Below are positions 54,999 to 63,802 of a DNA stretch of 64,000 bases, piece after piece. A program made the translations under genes and the position numbers. Position 1 is the stretch's first letter, and each line of letters begins with the position of its first letter. The stretch comes from an uncultured Bacteroidales bacterium (GTDB lineage: Bacteria; Bacteroidota; Bacteroidia; Bacteroidales; Tenuifilaceae), in the NCBI GenBank assembly GCA_937926785.1, contig CALBBQ010000026.1:1-64000 (forward strand), read 5' to 3'. The notes beneath the pieces were generated by a model. That model had not been told where the DNA came from. It was given only the letters and a program-made list of their open reading frames with translations, and searched no databases.

Positions 54999-55550
54999 TT
55001 AAAAGAATACAAACATGGCAATGAGCGGCAACAAGAGTCCTGCTACAACCAAAATGGCGCCTCGTCGCGTTATCCCGTTCTTCCCCTTGATGAGGAATAA
55101 GCCAGTAGCTGTAATCAGAATCAGGCCTACCGCAAAAATATCGCTGAACCATGTCCACCACGTGCCAGGCCTGTTTCTATGCATCATATTTAACTGATAG
55201 AGAATTGGCCTTCGAACACTCTTTTCCACCAGAGCGGTTTGGGTGCCAAGATCAACAGTGGCAGTACCATCCTTCAAAAAAACCTTAAGGGTTTGCGAAT
55301 CGGGATAGTAAAAGGATCGGATTTCCTGTTCGCCAAATGGCGAAAACACATCGAGCAGGAGCTGGTTGTTAACCCGACTGGAGTCGGTGGGAACTTTTAC
55401 GTTAAGTGTTTTAACTACAATGCTAAAGTAAGGATTCCAGTCCTTGGCATGGTTTAGCAGTATTCCGGTTACGGAATACAAAAGTATCATCCCGGCAAAA
55501 AAGTAGCTGAAATCGCGGTGTACAACCCGTAAAAGCTTAGAGACTGTCAT
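54999..55550 (-). CDS. PepSY-associated transmembrane protein
   Basis: The 183 residues begin MTVSKLLRVVHRDFSYFFAGMI, typical of PepSY-TM proteins, with helices at about 15-35, 135-155 and 162-182. The domain between them is periplasmic. An HRDFSYF and a MMHRNRPGTWWTW segment carry conserved His residues. Relatives accompany iron-reductase systems; a redox or metal role is inferred only. It ends a unit with an OB-like lipoprotein and UbiA. Confidence 0.8.
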   Translation of the reverse strand: MTVSKLLRVVHRDFSYFFAGMILLYSVTGILLNHAKDWNPYFSIVVKTLNVKVPTDSSRVNNQLLLDVFSPFGEQEIRSFYYPDSQTLKVFLKDGTATVDLGTQTALVEKSVRRPILYQLNMMHRNRPGTWWTWFSDIFAVGLILITATGLFLIKGKNGITRRGAILVVAGLLLPLIAMFVFF

Positions 55551-55553
55551 AGG

Positions 55554-55982
55554 CTACTCCACCTTAATGGTTTGGCAATCGATGTAATAGGTCTCCCCTG
55601 GGTGATGCTCGGCTTCGGCCTCGCAAATAGCCACCTTGTTTGCTGCACTTTTGATTACGCCGACAATTTCCACCCTGGCCCCTTTCAGATTCGGCTCAAA
55701 CTGAGGTACCGATTCGGAGGCTAGTACAGCAAACCTTGCACCTTTTGCACCTGCAATGGTTAACCTCTGCCCGGTATGCACGCATACATGCTCAACCGCT
55801 CCAGTAAACCGAACCACCCGGTTTACATACCTATTGGCTAACCCTGGCAGGGAGTCAAGGTTAACATCGATAATTGCAATGCTATCGTCAACTTGTTGTT
55901 CAACCTGCTTGTTGTCGGTTTTACCACCCGAGCATGCCATTAATGCGGCAAATAACGAAAATAATACTATTCTTTTAACCAT
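55554..55982 (-). CDS. Lipoprotein with an OB-like domain and conserved Cys/His residues
   Basis: The 142 residues have a signal peptide ending MAC (Cys17). The mature domain looks like a small OB-fold (VVRFTGAVEHVCVHTGQRL through VEIVGVIKS). HVCVHTGQ and CEAEAEHHPGETYYIDC hold several Cys and His residues that could bind a metal or heme. I cannot assign function. Its neighbours are a UbiA prenyltransferase (7 bases upstream) and a PepSY-TM protein (3 bases downstream). Confidence 0.7.
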   Translation of the reverse strand: MVKRIVLFSLFAALMACSGGKTDNKQVEQQVDDSIAIIDVNLDSLPGLANRYVNRVVRFTGAVEHVCVHTGQRLTIAGAKGARFAVLASESVPQFEPNLKGARVEIVGVIKSAANKVAICEAEAEHHPGETYYIDCQTIKVE

Positions 55983-55989
55983 GGCTTTC

Positions 55990-56850
55990 TTATGTTAGGA
56001 TTGATATGATATTAAAAGTAGCAAACAGAACGCTAGCCATACCGTTAGTTGTAGCAAAAGCCATATTAACCCGCGATAAATCGGTAGGTCGAACAATCGT
56101 ATGCTGATAAACCATTAACCCAATAAACAATCCCCCACCAATCCAGTAGTAAAGGTTAAAATCAGCTAATGCACCAATTGCAAAAACCATCACGGTACTT
56201 AGAACATGAAATAGTAAAGCTATTGTCAAAGCCCATCGGGCACCCACCGCAGCGGGAATTGAGTGCAGCTTTACCTGGCGATCAAAATTTTCATCTTGTA
56301 AGGCGTAAATAATGTCAAAGCCGGCAACCCAGAAAAGCACAACCAAAGAATACAATACAGGCAACAAGCTAAACTTGCCGGTTACAGCAAGATATGCACC
56401 TATGGGTGCAAGGGACAAACCAAGCCCTAGCACAAGGTGGCTTAACATGGTGAACCGTTTAGTGTAGCTGTAAAAAAGTATTACTCCAAGGGCAACAGGC
56501 GAAAGGTAAAAAACCAGCGGGTTGATAAAAAATGTTGTTCCGATAAACAGAATGGCATTTGCTACCGTAAAGGTTATGGCGGCAGCCGGTGAAATAACGC
56601 CTGACGGTATTTCGCGCATTTTAGTTCGCGGATTTAACTTATCGAAATTCCTATCAATAAATCGGTTGAAACTCATCGCTGCGTTTCTGGCAAAAACCAT
56701 ACACAGCACAATCATCACAAAAAGTTTCCAATCGGGTTCAAGCGGAGCATGATGGTAAGCCAGGAAGTACCCCACAAAAGCAAAGGGTAAGGCAAATACC
56801 GTGTGGCTGAACTTCACCAACGATAGGTAATCCTTGAAACGTAAACGCAT
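55990..56850 (-). CDS. UbiA-family prenyltransferase (4-hydroxybenzoate or MqnP-like)
   Basis: About 286 residues from the ATG at 56850; an upstream GTG is possible. Eight to nine membrane helices carry the two Asp-rich motifs, NRFIDRNFDKLNPRT and YALQDENFDRQVKLHSIP, that bind the prenyl diphosphate. It attaches a polyprenyl chain to an aromatic acid in quinone synthesis. In menaquinone-using Bacteroidota that use the futalosine route this family member is likely MqnP; the 4-hydroxybenzoate name may not reflect its substrate. Confidence 0.88.
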   Translation of the reverse strand: MRLRFKDYLSLVKFSHTVFALPFAFVGYFLAYHHAPLEPDWKLFVMIVLCMVFARNAAMSFNRFIDRNFDKLNPRTKMREIPSGVISPAAAITFTVANAILFIGTTFFINPLVFYLSPVALGVILFYSYTKRFTMLSHLVLGLGLSLAPIGAYLAVTGKFSLLPVLYSLVVLFWVAGFDIIYALQDENFDRQVKLHSIPAAVGARWALTIALLFHVLSTVMVFAIGALADFNLYYWIGGGLFIGLMVYQHTIVRPTDLSRVNMAFATTNGMASVLFATFNIISILT

Positions 56851-56929
56851 AAATAAATTCACTAAACTTGACCCTAAAAGTAGCTGTTTTTTGTATAATT
56901 ACTATCTTAGCATATAGTTTGAACGCGTT

Positions 56930-59164
56930 ATGGCTATCCGATTAAAATTATTTATACTTCTCGTTCTACTTTCGGGGTCTGCCTTTAAGACCCACAGCCA
57001 ACCCGATACATTAACCTTTCAGAATACTACTCAAGAAAGCACAAAAGCTATTGACCTGATTGCTCAGGGACAATCCATTTTGAAAACGAACCCCGATAAA
57101 GCGCTCGACGTTGGATTACAGGCACTGGTTACTGCTAAGAAGGAAAGAGACTCGCAAAGCGAAGCGGCTGCCCTCATACTTCTTGCCGATGCCAATTACA
57201 AGCTCTCACAGTTCGATAACTCGTTGCGATACTACAACCGAGCGCTTAGCCTTTACACTACGTTGAACAATAAGGAAAGCCTTGCAAAGGCAATGTTAGG
57301 TATTGCGCAGGTCTATGAATCCACCAAAAATATCGAACTGGCCATAAAACAGCTGGAAAGCGGGATAAAACTGCTGGGTAGCATACAGAATAAGAATATC
57401 TATATCGATTTAATTTTAAAACTTGGCGAGCTGTACCTGAGCCAGGGCAGCCACAAGCGAGCCCAGCAGTACGCATCCGAAGCCCAAACCATACTTAACA
57501 ACCAGTCAAACCGGATCCATTCCCGAGAGCGGATGCTTATCAAAACCTACAACCTGCTTGGTAACGCCAACAAAAATTTAGGAGACTTGGCCGCAAGCCT
57601 GGAAAACTTCAAAAAAGCCAGCGAAATAGCCATAAAACTTTCCGATAACGTTTCGTACAGCAGTGCATTAAGAGAAATTGGCATTGCCTTCTTCCTCACG
57701 CAAAAGCCCGACAGTGCGCTGCAATACTTTAGCCTGGCTTATACCATTAGTCTGAGCGCATCGGACACCCTTGGAATTATTCAAAGCCTTCAGGGTATTG
57801 GCGATTATCATTTCGATAAGGGAAGCTACAACCAGGCCATCAACTACTATACCCAGGAATACAACCTATCCAGTAGAACAAAAGATATTGCCAGCTCCAT
57901 TGCATCGCTTGTTAAAATATCGCAGTGCCACTACTACCTGGGTGATTTCCCGACATCCTCGCGATTTCTCACACGCGCCCTCTCCATAGCCCAGGAGAAT
58001 AACCTGACCTCATCAAAAGCTGATGTTTATCGCTACCTGGCAGCCATTAACGAGGCGCAAGGCAGGTACAAGGATGCCCTGGACTACTATAAGATGTGGA
58101 CCGAACTCCGCGATTCCATATACTACGAGGAAACCGGTCAACGCCTGGCAAAGCTCCAAATCCTTTATGATATTACCCAAAAGGAAAAGGAGAACGAAAT
58201 TCTCAAGCAGAACTCTGAAATTCAGAAGCTACAGATATCCAAGTCACACTACCAGATGCGATTCCTCATTTTTACGCTGATTGCGGTAGCAGCCATTCTT
58301 GCCCTGCTTGTTATGCTTTACCGAAACAAACAAAAGGAGATAGCAAAGCAGCGCGAGACCGAGCAACGCATAACTGAAATAAACAAGGAACTGGAACGGC
58401 GGATGATTCAAGAGATCAAAAAGCAGGAGAAGCAGCAACAGCTGCTTTCGCAGAAATCTAAGCTCGAATCGTTGGGAACACTAGCCGCCGGCATTGCGCA
58501 TGAAATAAACCAACCCCTTGGTGGTATATCCATGGGCTTGGATAATATTCTCATGCGTATTCAGGACAAAAACTGTAACGAGGAGTACCTAAAGGAAAAG
58601 CTGAACTCACTTTTTGAGAATGTTGAACGAATTAAAAAGATCATTGACCACATCCGATACTTCTCTCGTACTCAAAAACCGGTAGCATTCACCTCAGTAA
58701 ACCTGAACGACGTAGTTAAAAGTGCCCTTTTTATGGTTTCTGCTCAGTACGAGAACCACGGGGTAACCATTGAAACCAAACTAGATGAGAACCTACCCCC
58801 AATAACAGCCGATAAGTACAAACTTGAACAGGTAATGCTTAACCTGCTCTCTAATGCAAAATTTGCTCTAGATGAAAAGCAGAAAAACGTGAACGATAGC
58901 TCTTACCGAAAAATTATCAGGGTAAGCACATGGAAAAACGAAAACCTTGTATTTCTGAGCGTTTGGGACAATGGAACCGGAATTCCACAAAAGATCATCG
59001 AGAAAATTTTTGACCCCTTCTTTACAACCAAAGGCGAAGAGAAAGGAACAGGGCTTGGGCTTTCCATTTCGTATGGTTTTATAAAAGATCTTTTGGGCGA
59101 AATTAAAGTTGAAAGCGAAGTTGGGCAATACACCCTATTCGAAATATCAATACCTCGCGAATAG
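56930..59164 (+). CDS. TPR-repeat sensor histidine kinase
   Basis: The 744 residues have a signal peptide (about 1-23), then about eight tetratricopeptide repeats in the periplasm (about 40-400). A membrane helix (about 443-465) and a coiled-coil linker (about 470-505) follow. The HisKA region has His524 in GIAHEINQPLGG, and the HATPase part has DNGTGIP and GTGLGLSISYG. It would phosphorylate the NtrC-type regulator encoded 25 bases downstream. The signal sensed by the TPR part is unknown. Confidence 0.94.
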   Translation: MAIRLKLFILLVLLSGSAFKTHSQPDTLTFQNTTQESTKAIDLIAQGQSILKTNPDKALDVGLQALVTAKKERDSQSEAAALILLADANYKLSQFDNSLRYYNRALSLYTTLNNKESLAKAMLGIAQVYESTKNIELAIKQLESGIKLLGSIQNKNIYIDLILKLGELYLSQGSHKRAQQYASEAQTILNNQSNRIHSRERMLIKTYNLLGNANKNLGDLAASLENFKKASEIAIKLSDNVSYSSALREIGIAFFLTQKPDSALQYFSLAYTISLSASDTLGIIQSLQGIGDYHFDKGSYNQAINYYTQEYNLSSRTKDIASSIASLVKISQCHYYLGDFPTSSRFLTRALSIAQENNLTSSKADVYRYLAAINEAQGRYKDALDYYKMWTELRDSIYYEETGQRLAKLQILYDITQKEKENEILKQNSEIQKLQISKSHYQMRFLIFTLIAVAAILALLVMLYRNKQKEIAKQRETEQRITEINKELERRMIQEIKKQEKQQQLLSQKSKLESLGTLAAGIAHEINQPLGGISMGLDNILMRIQDKNCNEEYLKEKLNSLFENVERIKKIIDHIRYFSRTQKPVAFTSVNLNDVVKSALFMVSAQYENHGVTIETKLDENLPPITADKYKLEQVMLNLLSNAKFALDEKQKNVNDSSYRKIIRVSTWKNENLVFLSVWDNGTGIPQKIIEKIFDPFFTTKGEEKGTGLGLSISYGFIKDLLGEIKVESEVGQYTLFEISIPRE

Positions 59165-59189
59165 TTGATTAACATAAACTGTTGCAAAC

Positions 59190-60569
59190 ATGAAGGAAAT
59201 AAAAATACTGGTTCTTGATGATGAAAAGGTTTTCCGTCAGGAGATTAAGGAGTTCCTTGAAGGCGATGGCTTTACCGTACTAACTGCCGAAAAACCCTCC
59301 GAAGCGTTTCAACTATTTAACGAGAACCAGGTTGATATCCTCATTCTAGACCTTAGGCTGCCTGAAATGGATGGCCTTCAGGTACTGGCCAAGGTGAAAG
59401 AGGAATACCCCGAGGTTGAAGTGATCATGATTACGGGACATGGCGACATGGATGCCGTAATCAATGCTATGAGGCTGGGTGCCGTGGAGTTTTTCCCAAA
59501 ACCCTTCCGCCTGCTCGACATGCGCGCAGCAATTCAACGTACCAAGCGATACATCTCGCTCAACGAACAGCTAAAGGAGATTAGCCAAACCTACTCGCTG
59601 GTATCAAAAGATCTTATCGAAAGTGTAGGGAACGAGATTCTGGGCGAATCCTTTGGTATAAAACAAGTGGTAGATTTAATGGGAAAGGTGGCAAAAGCCG
59701 ATAATACTTCTGTTCTCATCACCGGCGAGAGCGGAACCGGAAAGGAACTGGTTGCCCGTGGCATTCACTACCTGAGCTCACGTAAAAAATCATACTTCTA
59801 CGCCGTAAACTGCTCAGCCATACCCGATACGCTATTCGAAAGCGAATTCTTTGGTCACAAAAAAGGAGCATTTACCGGGGCAAATGAGGATAAGGCCGGA
59901 TGGTTTGAGGTGGCTCACGGGGGAACCCTGTTCCTCGACGAGGTTGTAGAAATGCAGCCTACCATGCAAACAAAGCTACTACGCGTTCTGGAGGAACGGA
60001 AAATCAGACGAATTGGTTCAAGCGTTGACATTCCGGTAAACGTTAGAATTATTGCTGCCACCAACCAGGATATCAACAAGCTGATTGAAGAGGGAAAGTT
60101 TCGCTCCGACCTGTACTACCGCCTGAACTCTTTTGTGATCCATATCCCTCCGCTCCGGGAGCGTAAAGAGGATATTCCGGTTCTGTTTAACTACTACGTT
60201 AGGCACATAGCCACTAAGCTTGGTAAAAAGATTACCCAAATTGATCCCACCATTGTAAAGGCCATGATGAACTACCCCTTCCCAGGCAACGTGAGGGAAC
60301 TCAGAAATATGATTGAACGAGCCATTATACTCTCCGAAGGGGGGCGGTTAACAATTAAAAACTTTACAGGTTTAATTGCTCCGGGAGAGCCTGCCGATTC
60401 AACTGGAGCTATTGGTGAAGATATATTTGACCTCGACCTGATTGAAAAAATTGTTATCATGAAAGCCCTCGAGCGAACCGGCTATAAGAAAACCGAAGCG
60501 GCTCAGCTACTGAACATCACACGCCAGGCTCTGGACCGTAGGCTGGAGAAATATGACATAAACCTATAA
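59190..60569 (+). CDS. Sigma-54-dependent NtrC-family response regulator
   Basis: The 459 residues are REC (Asp54 phosphoacceptor in LILDLRLPEMDG, with D10-D11), AAA+ (GESGTGKE at about 178-185, GAFTGA at about 225-231, Walker B LFLDEV), and a C-terminal Fis-type helix-turn-helix (about 420-455). The GAFTGA loop that contacts sigma-54 is intact. It is paired with the TPR kinase and likely controls sigma-54 genes elsewhere; I find no -24/-12 promoter in the window. Confidence 0.97.
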   Translation: MKEIKILVLDDEKVFRQEIKEFLEGDGFTVLTAEKPSEAFQLFNENQVDILILDLRLPEMDGLQVLAKVKEEYPEVEVIMITGHGDMDAVINAMRLGAVEFFPKPFRLLDMRAAIQRTKRYISLNEQLKEISQTYSLVSKDLIESVGNEILGESFGIKQVVDLMGKVAKADNTSVLITGESGTGKELVARGIHYLSSRKKSYFYAVNCSAIPDTLFESEFFGHKKGAFTGANEDKAGWFEVAHGGTLFLDEVVEMQPTMQTKLLRVLEERKIRRIGSSVDIPVNVRIIAATNQDINKLIEEGKFRSDLYYRLNSFVIHIPPLRERKEDIPVLFNYYVRHIATKLGKKITQIDPTIVKAMMNYPFPGNVRELRNMIERAIILSEGGRLTIKNFTGLIAPGEPADSTGAIGEDIFDLDLIEKIVIMKALERTGYKKTEAAQLLNITRQALDRRLEKYDINL

Positions 60570-60685
60570 TTTGGCTGCCATATCTTAAGCTGCAAAAGTT
60601 TTTAAACTGCTTGCATCCTCTACTTTTTTAGGGTGATGAAGTAGATGCTTTGAATGAAAGCCAATTGCAACGATATTAGCAACCG

Positions 60686-61192
60686 CTACTTGCTCAATAG
60701 CTGGCTGTAAATTGCAAAGTTCTCCTGGTCAAAGCAAACAAATATCACCCTTGCCGGAAAGCTATTCTTTTCGCAGAAATCCTTAACTGCCCTAATGGCA
60801 ATTTGTGCTGCGGTTTGCTTTGGAAACCGGTAAACACCGGTGCTGATGTTCGGAAATGCAATACTTGCCAACTTGTGCTGTGCGGCTATTTTCAGACTAT
60901 TGGTGTAGGCGCTTCTGAGAAGTTCCGTTTCGTGGTGATGACCTCCACGCCAAACCGGTCCAACCGTATGAATCACGAACCTGGCCCTCAGATTGTAGCC
61001 CTTTGTTATGCGAGCCTCCCCGGTTGGGCAGCCTCCAATTTGCCTACACTCCTCAAGAAGCAGGTGTCCTGCGGCTCTATGTATGGCTCCATCTACTCCA
61101 TCCCCTCCAAGCAACGATTCGTTTGCTGCATTTACAATAGCATCAACGTCAAGCTGAGTGATATCGCCCTGTATAAGCTCTATCATTGCCAT
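60686..61192 (-). CDS. Macro-domain protein (YmdB-like O-acetyl-ADP-ribose deacetylase)
   Basis: The 168 residues are a single macro domain: [39 protein letters not shown], then [22 protein letters not shown] and ISTGVYRFP. All ADP-ribose-binding loops are present, including the catalytic Asp and Asn of the MacroD type. It removes the acetyl group from O-acetyl-ADP-ribose or ADP-ribose from proteins. It lies 9 bases after pheT, so it is co-transcribed with it. Confidence 0.93.
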   Translation of the reverse strand: MAMIELIQGDITQLDVDAIVNAANESLLGGDGVDGAIHRAAGHLLLEECRQIGGCPTGEARITKGYNLRARFVIHTVGPVWRGGHHHETELLRSAYTNSLKIAAQHKLASIAFPNISTGVYRFPKQTAAQIAIRAVKDFCEKNSFPARVIFVCFDQENFAIYSQLLSK

Positions 61193-61201
61193 TTCTGACG
61201 G

Positions 61202-63655
61202 TTATCGGAGCTGAGCTCCAAGCTCTTTGGCGTACACATCTACAAGCCGCTTCATCACCTTATCGATCTGCTCATCGGTCAGGGTCTTTGTATCGTCCTG
61301 CAGAATGTAGCTAATCGCATACGATTTTTTACCTTCTGGTATATTCTTCCCCTGATAAACATCGAAGAGGCTCACCTTTTTCAGCAACCTGCGCTCAGTT
61401 TCGAATGCAAGCTTACGAATCTGTTCGTATTTAACTGAAGAATCGATTAGTAAAGCCAAGTCGCGACGCACTTCCGGGAACTTGGGAAGTTCAGTGTACT
61501 GGATTTTGGTTTTTGATAATGATTCAAGCAGGGGTTTCCAAACTATCTCCGCATAAAACACCTCGGCCTTAATATCGAACTGTTTTAAAACGGTTGGATT
61601 AACAGCGCCAAAGCTGACAACCTGCTCCTTCCCACTTTTGTATGAAAGCCCGTATGAAAAGATATCGGTTGGTGCTTCAGCCACTTCCATCTTATCGGGA
61701 TCAAGGCCAAACCGGCTGAGCAACGTATGAACATAGCCTTTCAAGTGGTAGAAATTTTGCTTTTCAGGCTTAACCATCCAGTGTTCATCGGAAGTTTCTC
61801 CGGTTAACCAAACGCCAATACTGAAATGCTCGATATAATGGTCTAATGGGTTTTCACAGGCTCTATCTGGAATAAACCTATAGCAGTTACCGAACTCATA
61901 CAGTTTCAGGTTCGGGTTACGGTAGTTGATGTTACGCTGAATACTCTCGAGTCCTCCAAACAGCAGCGTTTGGCGTAGTACATTAAGCTCATTACTCAAT
62001 GGATTTAATATTCGAACCGAGTTAACCTCAGGAAAGGTTGACAGCCCCTCATAGTAACCACCCTTAGTAAGTGAGTTACACATTATTTCGGCAAATCCGT
62101 TTGACGAAAGAAAATCAGAAACCACATTCTGCATCTGGAGGCTATCGGGCTTTTTGGTATAGCTCAGGGTGCTGCTCACCTTTTGGCTAATCTCCACATT
62201 GTTGTAGCCATAAATACGCAGAATGTCCTCCACCACATCGGCCTCACGGCGAACATCAACCCTATATGTTGGAACTCCTAGCAGCCAGTTTTTCCCGTCC
62301 CTGCTCAATATCTGAATTTCCAATCCGTGCAGAATTCTTTCAATCTCATTCTCCGGTATCTGATTTCCTATAAGGCTCCAAGCCCTATCCAGGTTGAACT
62401 CCACTTCATAATGGCTAACCGGCGAGGTATAAACATCAAATATTTCAGAAGAAATTACTCCACCAGCCACCTCTTTTATCAGCTGGGCGGCACGCATAAG
62501 AGCCCAGATGGTAATATTCGGATCGGTTCCGCGCTCAAACCGGAATGAGGCATCGGTATGAAGGTCGTGCCGGCGAGCGGTTTTACGTACATAAACCGGA
62601 TTGAAACAGGCACTCTCTAGGAATACTTTGTTGGTTTTCTCGGTTACGCCGGAATGTAGTCCACCGAATACCCCTGCAATACACATGGGCTCGCTCTCAT
62701 TGCAGATCATCAGATCGTCCGATGATAGCTTACGCTCAACACCATCAAGGGTAACAAAGGGGGTTCCGGCCGGCATGGTTTTTACCACTACCCTATTGCC
62801 TTTGATTGCATCGGCATCAAAGGCATGGAGTGGCTGACCAATCTCGTGAAGCACAAAGTTGGTAACATCCACCACATTGTTAATGGGATTCAACCCGATT
62901 GAACGTAGTCGTTTCTGAAGCCACTCGGGCGATGGTCCAACCACAACGCCGCTAATGGTAATGCCGGAGTAACGTATGCAGGCATCAGTATTTACTACCT
63001 CAACAGGAATTGGAAGGTTGCCGTTGTCAACCTTAAAGCCATCAACCGATGGTTTTAGAAGTTGACCTGCATTTTCGTGGAACTGAAGGTATGCAACCAA
63101 ATCGCGAGCGACCCCAAAGTGCGAGGCAGCATCAATACGATTAGGGGTTAAGCCTATTTCATATATATAATCTTTTTCCAGATTAAAATACCTTGCTGCG
63201 GGAATCCCTACTGGAGCATCATCGGGTAACACCATAATACCTGAATGTGAATCGCCCAGTCCAAGCTCGTCCTCTGCACAAATCATACCCTCAGAAAGTT
63301 GCCCCCTAAGCTTGGCTTTTTTTATCTCCACCTCCTGGTTATTAAAGTATAGCTTGGTGCCAATGGTAGCAACCAGCACCTTTTGCCCTTTAGCAACATT
63401 GGGTGCTCCACATACAATGTGTAGTGGTTCGCCAGAGCCCACGTTTACCGTAGTTACGCTAAGTTTATCGGCATCGGGGTGTTTTTCGCAGGTCAACACT
63501 TCGCCAACAACCACACCTGCCAAACCGCCTCTCACAGGCTCTTTCATTTCCAAACTTTCCACCTCAAGACCAATCGAGGTTAGAATTTGTGAGATTTCTT
63601 CGGGTGTTTTGTCCGTTTTTATGTACTGGGTTAGCCAGCTATGCGATATTTTCAT
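61202..63655 (-). CDS. pheT: Phenylalanyl-tRNA synthetase beta subunit
   Basis: The 817 residues contain all PheT domains: an N-terminal tRNA-binding OB-fold (about 40-155), B3/B4 editing (about 210-380), B5 (about 400-480), the pseudo-catalytic core (about 490-700), and the C-terminal anticodon-binding FDX-ACB domain (about 725-815). It forms the alpha2-beta2 PheRS with PheS and edits Tyr-tRNA(Phe). pheS is not in the window. A canonical promoter lies upstream. Confidence 0.98.
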   Translation of the reverse strand: MKISHSWLTQYIKTDKTPEEISQILTSIGLEVESLEMKEPVRGGLAGVVVGEVLTCEKHPDADKLSVTTVNVGSGEPLHIVCGAPNVAKGQKVLVATIGTKLYFNNQEVEIKKAKLRGQLSEGMICAEDELGLGDSHSGIMVLPDDAPVGIPAARYFNLEKDYIYEIGLTPNRIDAASHFGVARDLVAYLQFHENAGQLLKPSVDGFKVDNGNLPIPVEVVNTDACIRYSGITISGVVVGPSPEWLQKRLRSIGLNPINNVVDVTNFVLHEIGQPLHAFDADAIKGNRVVVKTMPAGTPFVTLDGVERKLSSDDLMICNESEPMCIAGVFGGLHSGVTEKTNKVFLESACFNPVYVRKTARRHDLHTDASFRFERGTDPNITIWALMRAAQLIKEVAGGVISSEIFDVYTSPVSHYEVEFNLDRAWSLIGNQIPENEIERILHGLEIQILSRDGKNWLLGVPTYRVDVRREADVVEDILRIYGYNNVEISQKVSSTLSYTKKPDSLQMQNVVSDFLSSNGFAEIMCNSLTKGGYYEGLSTFPEVNSVRILNPLSNELNVLRQTLLFGGLESIQRNINYRNPNLKLYEFGNCYRFIPDRACENPLDHYIEHFSIGVWLTGETSDEHWMVKPEKQNFYHLKGYVHTLLSRFGLDPDKMEVAEAPTDIFSYGLSYKSGKEQVVSFGAVNPTVLKQFDIKAEVFYAEIVWKPLLESLSKTKIQYTELPKFPEVRRDLALLIDSSVKYEQIRKLAFETERRLLKKVSLFDVYQGKNIPEGKKSYAISYILQDDTKTLTDEQIDKVMKRLVDVYAKELGAQLR

Positions 63656-63701
63656 CTGATTAGGGTTTTAACGGCAAGTATTTACTCCTTATTCAAGCAA
63701 A

Positions 63702-63731
63702 CAAAAGTAATACTATTCGATTTTTCGCCAA
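63702..63731 (-). promoter_or_regulatory. Canonical promoter of pheT-ymdB
   Basis: On the minus strand TACTTTTG is at 63709-63702 and TTG at 63731-63729, spaced by exactly 19 bp. The pheT ATG is 46 bases downstream. No T-box or Phe-rich leader peptide is apparent. Confidence 0.78.
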
Positions 63732-63794
63732 AAGCGCTGTTAATATTTTTACAAGGTTTTTTTTCGGGAAAAGTATCTTTTCAAAGAAAAAAAG

Positions 63795-63802
63795 TATATT
63801 TG
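63795..63802 (+). promoter_or_regulatory. -7 element of the right-edge locus
   Basis: TATATTTG matches TAnnTTTG and is followed by G. No TTG at the preferred distance. It drives the structured segment that runs off the window. Confidence 0.58.

Noticed and set aside
63656..63701. Phe-rich leader peptide or T-box before pheT
   Set aside because: No ORF with clustered Phe codons and no T-box motif in the short leader.
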